From: Sporisorium sorghi
Taxonomy: Eukaryota > Basidiomycota > Ustilaginomycetes > Ustilaginales > Ustilaginaceae
Assembly: GCA_023212695.1 (NCBI GenBank)
Contig: JALCCG010000235.1
Span: 1 to 33,442 of the forward strand
Length of the DNA stretch: 33,442 nucleotides
Reading direction: 5' to 3'
Shown: one piece after another, positions 17,542-26,700 of the stretch
How positions within the stretch are numbered: the stretch's first letter is position 1
How the letters are laid out: each line of letters opens with the position of its first letter
The notes under the pieces: generated by a model
The model's input: only the letters and a program-made list of their open reading frames with translations
What the model was told of the DNA's origin: nothing
The model's database searches: none
Program-made: the position numbers and the translations under genes

Positions 17542-17560
17542 AGAGAGAGAGAGAGAGAGG
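17542..17560. repeat. GA microsatellite
   Basis: About nine GA units, following a TTTTTCACGCAG element. It is complementary to the CT run at 17328-17348. Confidence 0.85.
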
Positions 17561-17800
17561 GCAAGGCGAGGGCCGCGCTGAGCCTTTCCCCCGCAATACG
17601 CTGGTGCCTCTTGAAAGCAGCCTGCCGAGGGTTGTGATCGACACACTCTGAATAAAGCTTCTTTGCTACACTTGACCTGGCTCTGACTTGGCTCTGACAG
17701 CTCAGGCCACACACATACACTGACACACGGTCTCGTTCGACGATCAAAACCATCGGTAGTCTCACCATCTTCTATCAAATCCAGCGCGTCCAGACCATCC

Positions 17801-19594
17801 TCACAGCGGTGCAGGCGGAGGCGCCTGGGCTACAGGATCCGGCCTCAGATCGCCCGACGCCCTGAGCTCGGCCAGCCACCTCTCCTTCTCCTTGGCCAGC
17901 TTCCTTGCCTGGAATGCGATCCACTTGTCGTGACTGAAGTACACGTTGACCCAGAACAGCGTCGACATGACAATGAGCACCGCCAGCGTCGACCCCCACT
18001 GGTACAGCCCCTCGTCGCCGCGCACACGGCCCATCTCGTTCGCGTCGTAGCACGCTTTCTCCAGTGCGAGCGAGAGCACCTCTGTACTAAACTTATCCTC
18101 GACGCGCTTTTTGGCTGCGGTTGCGATCTGCGCGCGGTGCTCGGGCGAGAGCCGCAGCAGCGCGACGATCGAAACGGCCCAGATGGACGCCGAGGGGTGA
18201 CGGAGGAGTCCCGTGCCTGAAGAAAGATTCGTCGGCTCGCCTGTCGCCGACAGCGCCAGGTCGACGACCGTCTCGACCGGCCCGCCGCTGTTGGTCGCCA
18301 GTACGGGCACGCCGCACGCCATAGCTTCCAGCGGCACAATCCCAAAGTGCTCGTCCGTCGGCGTGTACAGCAGCGCCTTGGTCGTCGGGTTGAGCAGCAG
18401 CGTGTGGATGAGCGCCATCGGCAGAGACGGCAGCAGCACTACAGACGCCTCGGCCAGCTCGTCGGGTGCAGGCGCCGTGGTTGGCACCTCAAATGTCTGC
18501 CGATGGTGGCTCATCGTCACGCACGACAGCCCGAGTTCCTTGGCTTGCACCTGCAACTCCTTGAGCGTCGCCACGTTGTCACCGACACGCTTGTCGTATC
18601 CTCCCACCAGCACGAGCCGCAGCGGACCCACGTCGTCGCCGCTCGTCGATGTAGCAGCGAGCTCCTTCTGCGCCATGGCAAACGCCTCTAGCGCAAGCGC
18701 CACGTTCTTCTTGGCTTCGAACCGGTTGATCGACAGCAGCGTCGTCTTGCTCTCGTCCTTGCAGAAGCGCGCGATGGACACGCGGATCGGATCGCCCACC
18801 TCCTTGGCCTCCTTCTCCAGCCTCTTGACTGCGTGCTCCACCTTGTCCGGCGCAAACTGCCGATAGTCCACGCCAGGATAGCACACCCTCGGCTGCCTCC
18901 TCAGGCGGAAGAACGACTTGACAAACTGCGCCGAAGTGAACTCGGAATTGACCAGAATCTTGTCCGCATAGTCCGTCGTGCCCTCCTCGAACAAATCGAA
19001 CGGCAAGCGGTACAGCTTGCGCAAAATCGACGGGCCAGACTCGCCCCTCGCGTGTGCCTTTTGCATCGCGATCGAGTTGCTGATATCTTTATCCGGAAAG
19101 TGGCAGTAATACACCACGCGCGTCGCCAACAAGATCTTGAGCCACGGAATCCCCGCCGGCAGCTGATCGAAGAAGAACAGATCGAACCCAGGAATCGGCG
19201 GCGAAGACGTGAGCCGTCTGGCCACAAACCGAGGCAGCGTGCCCGGATAGTTGAACAGCAGAATCGCCAGGACCAGCTGGAACACCAGACTCAGCTGCTG
19301 CAAGATGGCGCAGGGCAGGTGCAGAGAGCCGAGCACAGAGCGTGGGATCGCGGTGCGCATCACCTGCACTTTGAGCGTTCCATCGCGCGTTGGTTCGAAG
19401 CAGTGGCGCGGGTCGTGGTGCGAGGTGAAGATGACGACGTCGTGTCCCAGTTGTTGGAGCGAGAGGGCTGCATCGACAACGAGCTTTTCGGCGCCGCCAA
19501 TGCCAAGATCCGGGTGGACGAATCCGATGCGCAGTTTCTTGCGAGGTGAATGCACCGAGTTGGCAACTGCGGCCGATTGACGATCGAGCACCAT
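17801..19594 (-). CDS. ALG2: Alg2 alpha-1,3/1,6-mannosyltransferase
   Basis: Alg2 adds the second and third mannoses to the lipid-linked oligosaccharide on the cytosolic face of the endoplasmic reticulum, an early step of N-glycosylation. I start it at the ATG at 19594 (MVLDRQSAAV), which puts the family's opening block IGFVHPDLGIGGAEKLVVDA close to the N-terminus; the frame stays open further upstream, but that part is not Alg2-like. The 597-residue protein is a GT4 (GT-B fold) enzyme. It has an internal hydrophobic stretch (LSLVFQLVLAILLF), VVYYCHFPDKDI, YPGVDYRQF, SINRFEAKKN and the donor-site E-X7-E (E415, E423) in EHFGIVPLEAMACGVPV. A C-terminal membrane segment sits at about 534-553 with a charged tail. 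It diverges from the next gene. Confidence 0.94.
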   Translation of the reverse strand: MVLDRQSAAVANSVHSPRKKLRIGFVHPDLGIGGAEKLVVDAALSLQQLGHDVVIFTSHHDPRHCFEPTRDGTLKVQVMRTAIPRSVLGSLHLPCAILQQLSLVFQLVLAILLFNYPGTLPRFVARRLTSSPPIPGFDLFFFDQLPAGIPWLKILLATRVVYYCHFPDKDISNSIAMQKAHARGESGPSILRKLYRLPFDLFEEGTTDYADKILVNSEFTSAQFVKSFFRLRRQPRVCYPGVDYRQFAPDKVEHAVKRLEKEAKEVGDPIRVSIARFCKDESKTTLLSINRFEAKKNVALALEAFAMAQKELAATSTSGDDVGPLRLVLVGGYDKRVGDNVATLKELQVQAKELGLSCVTMSHHRQTFEVPTTAPAPDELAEASVVLLPSLPMALIHTLLLNPTTKALLYTPTDEHFGIVPLEAMACGVPVLATNSGGPVETVVDLALSATGEPTNLSSGTGLLRHPSASIWAVSIVALLRLSPEHRAQIATAAKKRVEDKFSTEVLSLALEKACYDANEMGRVRGDEGLYQWGSTLAVLIVMSTLFWVNVYFSHDKWIAFQARKLAKEKERWLAELRASGDLRPDPVAQAPPPAPL

Positions 19595-19969
19595 TTCGTC
19601 GCAGATGAGATGGGGTTCTAGATGAGTGGAGGGAAGGAAGTGAGAAAGCGAGGCTGATGTCTCCTTGACTCGTGGAATTGGCCGTGCGCGTTTCTTCTGC
19701 GGAATGCGCTGTCTTCTTTCTCTCTGCTCGCGAGCTGCAGAACACGCGTGTTGTTCCCCGCCAAAACGCCCAATCGCCGGCAACCTCGTCAGAAAAAGTT
19801 CGGCTCTCGGTCAATTTCAACACTGCTGCTCGCCCACTTTTTTGTTGCTCAGCCTCCACACACTTGACCTCGTGCATGCTGTTGCATGCTGAGCATCGTC
19901 TCGAGAGCTGGCGAGGCAGTTCCATCCTTGCACCACGACGACATCGACGGATTGGCCCGCTCGAGCAAC
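19595..19969. promoter_or_regulatory. divergent promoter region ALG2 / unknown gene
   Basis: This gap separates two divergent start codons. An upstream in-frame ATG at 19886 would add 28 residues to the plus-strand gene, so part of the gap may be coding. No other structure is seen. Confidence 0.45.
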
Positions 19970-21376
19970 ATGCCACCAAAGAAGGCATCAGGCGGCTCGC
20001 CGTCCAAAGCGAGCTACGCCGCCCGCGCTGCAGCCTTGCTGTCCAAAGCTCGAGCGCAGGCGTCCTCCTCGCCAGCCGCACACGCTCGATCCAGCACCAC
20101 GCCTTCGCCCACCAAGCCGCTCGCAACTTCCAGCGGCACTTCAGCGTCATCTTCTGGCAGTAGCGAGAAAGCGATGCCGCTGCCGGATTTGCTCAAGACA
20201 CTGTCGTCCAAAGGCGGTCTTCCTATGCGAGACGCCATGGCGGTGGCGGGCAAGTTGATCAATGCTCGAGCCAACACACCATCGGCGCTGGCGCACATCT
20301 CGCTGATAATGCTGCAGGATATCGGCGTCGAGTCAGAAGAGCACCGCAAGCGCACGGTGCTCGCTTTCAAGGGAAAGAAAGCGGCAGGCTACATTCCCTC
20401 TTCTTCAACATCAGGAGGGTCAGGCAGCGGGTCAGGATCTGCAGGACTCGCACCGGACTTTGGCGCATACCGCAAGCGCCGCCGCATAGCAGACGACGAC
20501 GAAGCACTCAGCCGAGAGTACGGCAACATGACTGCGCCACCCGACGAGCGACCCGGATCCGCCCGCCGGCCCAAACTCGAAATCGAATACACGTTCAATT
20601 CCGTCCTCGACGCTTCGCTCCTGCGCGGCAGATACGCCGTCGTCAACCGCGCGCCCGTCATGACCGCCTGGGCCACCATCCTCCTCGAACGCCTCAGCTT
20701 CAGCCGCACCGAGGCCCTTAGCCTAGCGCACTGCTACGTCAACTACACCAGCACCATGCGCGGCATCAGCCTCGGCATCATCCCCGCTGCAGAAAAGGAG
20801 CGCGCGGTGCACATCGTCGGCCCCAACCAGCCGCACTTTGAGCTGATGGGCGTCAAGATACCCGTGATGCAGATGCAGGATGGATCGTATCGCGGCATCA
20901 GCGCGGGCGAGGTGGTGCAGCCGGACAAGGCGTTCAACTACATGCGTCGGTCCATGGCCCAGACGCTGTCGAGCGTGATGGGCGCGCTGACGCTGTTGGC
21001 GGATAGCTTCATGGAGCCGGTGGCGGCGACGGGAGCTGTAGGTGAGGGAGAAGAGAGGACAGAGTATGGAGCCGAGTATCTCAATTCGCACGGCTACGAC
21101 CTGTACGCCGAGTTTCGGCCGTCTACATCGGGCGAGTGGGGTAAGAAGGGCAGATTGTGGTATGACAAGGTTCTAGCTCTGCGGCGTGGATGCGAGTCGG
21201 ATTGGCTGGATTGGAAGCAGACGGAAGCAAAGCTGGAAAGGGATGGACCGGCGGAAGAGGACTGGAGCGAAGACGTGGAACGGTTGGTTCAGGAGGAATT
21301 GGAAAAGGAGCAGCAGCAGCAAGCCGAACCGCTCAAGGAGGAAGGCGTGGATAGCAAGGACCAAGTCACTTTGTAG
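19970..21376 (+). CDS. conserved-looking protein of unknown function
   Basis: I do not recognise this gene. From the ATG at 19970 it encodes about 468 residues (MPPKKASGGSPSKASY); an in-frame ATG at 19886 would add 28. The N-terminal 80 residues are Ser/Ala/Lys-rich and disordered, as in chromatin-associated proteins. A compact helical block follows (LPDLLKTLSSKGGLPMRDAM, then AGKLINARANTPSAL and LQDIGVESEEHRKRTVLAF). The IGV...HRKRTVLAF end is reminiscent of SAM or helix-hairpin-helix modules, but only loosely. A basic patch (RKRRRIAD) is a possible nuclear signal. The longest ordered part starts at EIEYTFNSVLDASLLRG and includes APVMTAWATILLERLSF and EALSLAHCYVNYTSTMRG. It ends in a conserved-looking NYMRRSMAQTLSSVMGAL helix. 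The tail is acidic and Gln-rich. Codon use is normal for the window. No function is claimed. Confidence 0.8.
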   Translation: MPPKKASGGSPSKASYAARAAALLSKARAQASSSPAAHARSSTTPSPTKPLATSSGTSASSSGSSEKAMPLPDLLKTLSSKGGLPMRDAMAVAGKLINARANTPSALAHISLIMLQDIGVESEEHRKRTVLAFKGKKAAGYIPSSSTSGGSGSGSGSAGLAPDFGAYRKRRRIADDDEALSREYGNMTAPPDERPGSARRPKLEIEYTFNSVLDASLLRGRYAVVNRAPVMTAWATILLERLSFSRTEALSLAHCYVNYTSTMRGISLGIIPAAEKERAVHIVGPNQPHFELMGVKIPVMQMQDGSYRGISAGEVVQPDKAFNYMRRSMAQTLSSVMGALTLLADSFMEPVAATGAVGEGEERTEYGAEYLNSHGYDLYAEFRPSTSGEWGKKGRLWYDKVLALRRGCESDWLDWKQTEAKLERDGPAEEDWSEDVERLVQEELEKEQQQQAEPLKEEGVDSKDQVTL

Positions 21377-21434
21377 CTCGACTCGAATATACCTCAAGCA
21401 TTGTGACAAGCTCTCCGTAATTTGCCACCCTGTT
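21377..21434. other. 58-base convergent gap
   Basis: The stop codons of the unknown gene and the G-patch gene are only 58 bases apart on opposite strands, so their 3' untranslated regions almost certainly overlap. Confidence 0.6.
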
Positions 21435-23037
21435 CTAAGACTGATTCTGCTGCGAGTGCTCAGCTAGCCGCTTTCGTGCGCCTGTTTCCGCAACCATTCA
21501 GCGTCAAGTCACGTCAGCAACCTCATCTCCGTCCTTCTCGCTCCAACACCAGTACTCACGATCTTTGGCGCGGTCGACGTAGCCCGCAAACGCGACCGAC
21601 GATGCAGGTCCACTGCCTGCTTGTGCATCGGTATCGGCTGCTCCGCTGCTGCTGCTGCTGCTGCCCAGCCCGGCGCCCGGCTTGTAAATCTTAGTCTCGA
21701 TGATGTCGGTTCGACCTTCTCGCTGAGCACCCAGACCTTGACCGTGCGACCAGCCCATCATGGCCAGAAGCTTGCTGCCGATGTTGTCGCTGTCGATCGG
21801 CTTTGCGGGAGCAGACTGCGGCAGCGCCTCGATCTTGCTCGACGCAGAAACCGTCGCAGCGGGGCCCTCGAACACTTTGACACGGGTATCTGCGTCGGTG
21901 CGCTTGGAGGGAGTGTCTGCGCCAAACACAGCTCGACGCTCTGATGCGCGGTCTCGATATGCAGGCGTATTCGCTGAATTCGAGTCCTCAGCTTGAGCAA
22001 CACCGCTGCGATTGTGATCAGCAGTCGACTCGAGTATCTTGGCGACCGCTTGCCGACATACATCGATGTCGGCGAGATTGTCCCTGTGCAGCTGCGACTC
22101 GGCTTCGTGCCTGTGAAGCGTGTCGAGGCTCTTGAACTTGCGCTGACACAAGAGACAGGCGATGCGCTCGAGATCCTTGTAGTCGTAGCTCGCCAACTCG
22201 GCATCAGTCAGCTCTTTTGCTGTCGATGAGTCAGACTCTGCTTGCTTTCGCTCGGGAGGTGCTTTCGGATCAGGCGCACTGGTGGGAGAAGACTGCAATT
22301 CGGACTGCTTCCGATTCCACCGCGAAATGTCGTTGGCAAATCGCTTGCTTGCTGCGCTTGTCGCCATTTTGGGTGTAGACAGTTTGCTCGAGGAAGATGC
22401 TTCGGATGTGCCATCGCTTTGGTTCGCTCGCGCAGGAGTTCGAAGGTCCTTCCAGGCGACTGAGCGGACGTGCTGCGGTGCTGCTTGTTCTGACTCTCTC
22501 TTGGCCACAGGAGACCTCGACCTGCGCCTGAGCTGATCGCGATATTGCCATTCATCTCGATGGCTGCGTTCGTGTCGCGGGTCATCGCGATCTACATATC
22601 CACGGCTCTGCAGACTCGACGATGATGCTGCGGATATTGACCATGCCCGGGACGAGGACGCATCATGCTTGTGCTGGCATGGCAGCGTACAAGCGACGAA
22701 AGGAAGAAGGGCACGATCAACATCGGTTTCGCTCGTTGAGACAGCTCGCCTGCTATTGCCATCGACTCTGCCTTTACCAAAGCACCCAATCCACCGTGGT
22801 CATCGCTTGACTCTGGCCCGCGGACAGGGCGTATGTTGACTGCTACTGCTACAAGGCGCGACCATGAGGAGTCAACTCCCTCAACGGTCTTGCCAAGTCT
22901 GCACTTACTGTTGAGCCGCGGAAGGATGTACTGCCGGGCTGATGTCGGTCGTCGTCGTCGTCACGCGCGGAGCCATTCATTTCTTGTGAGGGCTTGGCGG
23001 GAAGGCCGTGTGACGAATTGGGAGGAAGATCCGTCAT
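21435..23037 (-). CDS. G-patch and C2H2 zinc-finger protein of RBM5/RBM10 type, three exons
   Basis: The C-terminal part matches the RBM5/RBM10 family of spliceosomal A-complex regulators. I propose exons 23037-22909, 22607-21560 and 21481-21435, about 407 residues. Exon 1 starts with MTDLPPNSSHGLPAKPSQEM and ends at GTAAGT. The first intron is long for this window (301 bases). Exon 2 opens with an Arg/Asp/Ser-rich stretch (RDEWQYRDQLRRRSRSP). It then carries the family finger (ACLLCQRKFKSLDTLHRH) and a G-patch (GSKLLAMMGWSHGQGLGAQ, followed by GAGLG). The last intron (78 bases, GTGAGT...CAG) leads to a short exon giving DRARKRLAEHSQQNQS, which resembles the usual C-terminus of these proteins. 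No RRM or OCRE domain is visible, so it is shorter than animal RBM5. A nuclear splicing role is inferred. Exon 1 and the long intron are the least certain parts. Confidence 0.8.
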
Positions 23038-23792
23038 CTGTTGCACGTGCAAGGGTGATCCGATGCAAGCAACTGCACTGGCAGCAGCTGCATCTCGACC
23101 GGGCTCGATCTGATTGAAGATGGTAGACAGTCGAGAGAGAGAGAGAGAGAGAAGCCATGGACGCTGTCGATTCCATTTCAGGGTCTCGTTCGCACGCTGC
23201 AGAGCCACATAAGCCAGACAGCTGCGCGTGGAATATTCAAAAAATAAATTATTAATTTTTTATTTCCTGATTTTTGCAGGCTCAGTACAGCGAGAGACGA
23301 AAATTAATTTTGAGCCGCTGGCCAAAACACACAAATTGGCTGCAGAAGCTTAACCAGCTGCTGCCCTTGCTCATCACCATCACCGTCGCCATCGCCCTTC
23401 CTCTTCTTTCTCTCATCACCACTCAAACACCATCTTCGTTGCGTTCGTTCATAGCGTACTGTCTCGCAGCTACAAGTAGCTTACGGTCGCGTGTCTCTAG
23501 CCGCTGGAGTCTCTACGACGGATCACACGTTCGCGCTCTACGACCAAGACTCATCTTCAGCACAGCCTCGTATAAACGCCCTCAGCAATCAACACCCTGG
23601 CTCCGATAGCATCGACACAGCGGGCATCAGTAGACCACTTTCAAGGCCATATATTGCGACACGACCGAGCAGATTTGCTGCATTATCCACTCAACATGCT
23701 GGCATCCTAAGCCACCGCGCATCGCTGAGCGCCTCGAGATCCTCTTATTACCCTGCCGCCGCCTTTCCAGCATCAACCGATCACAGCCAGCT
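23038..23792. promoter_or_regulatory. divergent promoter region G-patch gene / SOG2
   Basis: A 755-base gap between divergent genes. It contains a GA microsatellite (23133-23152) and an AT-rich patch around 23235-23280, unlike the GC-rich surroundings. A plus-strand frame across 23491-23792 shows no domain and lies in a different frame from SOG2. The SOG2 leader may contain an intron, as an acceptor-like TTTTTGCAG occurs near 23280. Confidence 0.45.
23133..23152. repeat. GA microsatellite upstream of the G-patch gene
   Basis: About ten GA units, read as CT on the minus strand that carries the G-patch gene, roughly 100 bases before its start codon. Confidence 0.85.
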
Positions 23793-26700
23793 ATGCATGC
23801 CGGACAACGAAGCACGAGGGTGGCTCCACCTGCTCCCGCATCCTCTACCGCTCACAACGTGGAAGCGCTTGCAAGAGGTGCCAACTCCAATGCATCAGCG
23901 GGCATGGCAGGCATCGGCGCAGGCAGATCAGGCGCCGCTGCATCCTACCGCTCCTACGCCTCTTCAGACTATCGCTCGTATCACGACTACAATGCCGCAC
24001 CATCTCCACATTGGAACGCTTTCGACTCTTCGCAGCCGGCGGATCCATCCCAGCTTTACGCTGGCTTGCCCTCGGCACAGTCCACCTCCAGCTTCGATAC
24101 ACAGTCTCGTACCTTTGATGACATGAGCTTACCCTCCTCGTCATCACTACACGCTTCTCAATCTATGCAGCATCTTGCCAAGAACAGTCACGATCTCACA
24201 CCAACAGCATCGTCATCATCATCGGGTGCCAACCCGTCCTCCTCGGGTTTCAGCTCCCATCAACGCGCCATGTCCGAGGCTGAGCTTTTGGCGTTCGTAG
24301 ATCAAAAGCGTAGCAGATTTGCAACCGAGGAGGTGAACAAACAGTCCAAAAACGGGCCCACCTCGGACGACCGCAAGAGCGCAAAGGACAGCTCCAATCC
24401 GCTAGATACCCTGGACCTCTGTCACAAGCGCATCGACCGCGTCCCCGATGCTTTGGTCGCCTTGATCCGCGATCAAGTTCTTCGACTCGCTCTCGGCTAC
24501 AACCACCTCACCCGACTACCCGACAACTTTGCCGACCTTCACAGCCTCAGGTACCTCAACATCCGTGCTAACAACTTCGCACATTTCCCGGAGTGCGTCA
24601 CCAAAATGCCCAACCTCGAAATCCTCGACTTGAGCCGCAACAAGGTTCGCACGCTGCCGCAGAATCCTGGCCGTCTCCTCTCCCTCCGCGTCCTATCCAT
24701 GAACGCCAACCGCTTGACTGAATTGCCGCCATGGGTCGGCAAGATGAAGCACCTTCGCATCCTCAAACTTGACAAAAACCCGCTCGAGTGGCCTCCGCCC
24801 CACATCTCCAAGATGCCCAACGTGGCGCCGCCCAAAGCTCCCTCTTCTTCCAACAGCTCGTCCGCAGCTGCGGAACGCGAGAACGTGAAGCGCTTCGAGG
24901 ATCGACAGATGCTCGTCTGGATCGCCAAGCTGCGCTCGTGGATCAACGACCCTGCCAACCATCCGCAAATTACTGCGATAGCAGCCGCAGAGCAACCATT
25001 TACCACAACCGCCGAGTCTAAGGAATCACAGGATGCGAGCGCAGGGACAGGTATTGCCAGCCTTTCTGGTCCTGGTGCCGTCGGGCTACCCTCCTCTCAT
25101 TCAGACGGCCTCATGTCGCTCAACGTACAAGTGCCGCAGAGCGTATCAGATCGTACGCTGAGACCAGACACTACGGACGAGGCCGCTTCCGCAGTTCAGG
25201 TCCCGCTCGAGTCAATTGCGACGGCCTCGACGGGCATCGCGCCTGTCGATGCAGATGCAGTTGCGCACGGGCTGCTACCTCCACTGGTCCCGCAGCCGTC
25301 TGTGAACGACAACGCAGCGAATGGTGTCGCGGTTCTTCCGGAGTTCAATGCGGCAGAATCTCAATCCAACCATAGCACCGCGGCCCAACCCAATCAGCAG
25401 CTCACTCAAAGCTTGCATACACCCTCGAGAGCTGCTGCAGAGCACAATGTAAACCCAGCGGACAATCTCGCAAGTCAGAGCGCCTCGACTGACGGAGACG
25501 CACGTCAGCATGCCCGCAACAACTCGCATTCCGTCGTCCAAGACATTGCTGCGACTCATCAGATGGAAGGTCGTCGATCTCTCAAGAGCAAAAAGTCGCT
25601 CCCTGACCTACGCAAGAGCCACGAAGACATTCTACAGGAACGAAGAGACGTGCTCGCCGACCTTCAGACGGAGCGGAGAGTCCAGCAGCCGAGCACCGCA
25701 AACACGTACGGTTCAGGCGCCATCGATCAAAGTCAACCGCCGGTTCCCTCTTCTTTCAACGTAACAGAGACCACCATGCAGCCAGCTCAAAGCTACAACA
25801 CGGCCACGCAGCCATCGAACAGGAGGCCCTCGTTGCAAGCGCGACGCGCTCCTCGCCCCAGTCTGGGGAATGGACTCGCACCGTCCGGTCGCCAAGGATA
25901 CGAGGGTGGATCAAGCAGCACGCTCAATGCGCCGCAAGCGGGGTCCGCGTCGAGTCAAGGCGGAGGCGGTCTACGTAAACTCAGCCTGCCCACGGTAGGT
26001 GCGACGCAAGCTGCTGCCGAGGCGGCTGCTGCTGCACTGGCCGCTCGTGCTGGCTACAGCAACACTCCTCCTCGCTTTGATGTAGGTCATGGAAGGATGG
26101 CCTCCGATCGATGTGACAACAACTGGCCATCCCGTGCGGCGTCTCCCACGGTCAATGGCACACGCACGGCTGCGGATCAGGAGCGCAACAGCTACTTCCG
26201 ACGTCTCTCGACCTTGCCTCCTTCGACCATCTCAAAAGCAGTGCCTGTGCCCGTGCTCAAGTTCGTCGATGGCACGCGCGGAGTCCTCTTCGCACTTTCG
26301 CAGATCCACGCCGCCATCGGGCAGTTCATGACACCCGTCATCGATGAGAGGATCTCGGGGCAGTTCCACCGGCTGCTCGATATCTCCAATGGCTCGATCG
26401 GCAATCTGATCAATGCATTGGATCGCTTCGACTCGCTCTCCCGTCGCGGCTCACCCGATCCGAGCGTCATACGCGGTGTGCTCGTCACCTGCAAGGACTC
26501 GGTCATCACTTTCCGCAAACTTGTCAGCGTGCTCCAGCTCCAGCTCCGCGCGCTGCAGAGCAGTTCGGATGTGCGATATGCACGCACGTTGCTGCTCATG
26601 CTGTACGGCAGCATGGCCGAAGTGAGCAACAGCTGGACCGAGATGGCGCCCTTGGTGGAGGCGGTGCAGCCGTATCTCACTCAGGCTGACGCTGGGAGCA

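Larger units (their letters stand above)
17085..17800. promoter_or_regulatory. upstream region of the GPI-type gene with opposing CT/GA tracts
   Basis: This 716-base region separates two minus-strand genes: the 3' end of ALG2 and the start of the GPI-type protein. It contains a CT run (17328-17348) and a GA run (17542-17560), complementary in inverted orientation about 190 bases apart. Between them lie a palindrome (17462-17487) and two related AATTCACGCAG / TTTTCACGCAG elements. No gene is convincing. Confidence 0.5.

Noticed and set aside
19595..19783. N-terminal extension of ALG2 up to 19783
   Set aside because: The extra 63 residues have no resemblance to Alg2, and the ATG at 19594 places the conserved opening block near the N-terminus as in yeast.
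22592..22789. Small minus-strand open frame inside the first intron of the G-patch gene
   Set aside because: It has no domain, and the flanking exons join in frame without it.
14388..23152. CT/GA microsatellites as ends of a mobile element
   Set aside because: They are simple dinucleotide runs without target duplications or a transposase, and genes between them are ordinary.
23235..23280. AT-rich patch as a replication origin
   Set aside because: It is short and no origin motif can be named for this lineage; AT-richness alone is not enough.
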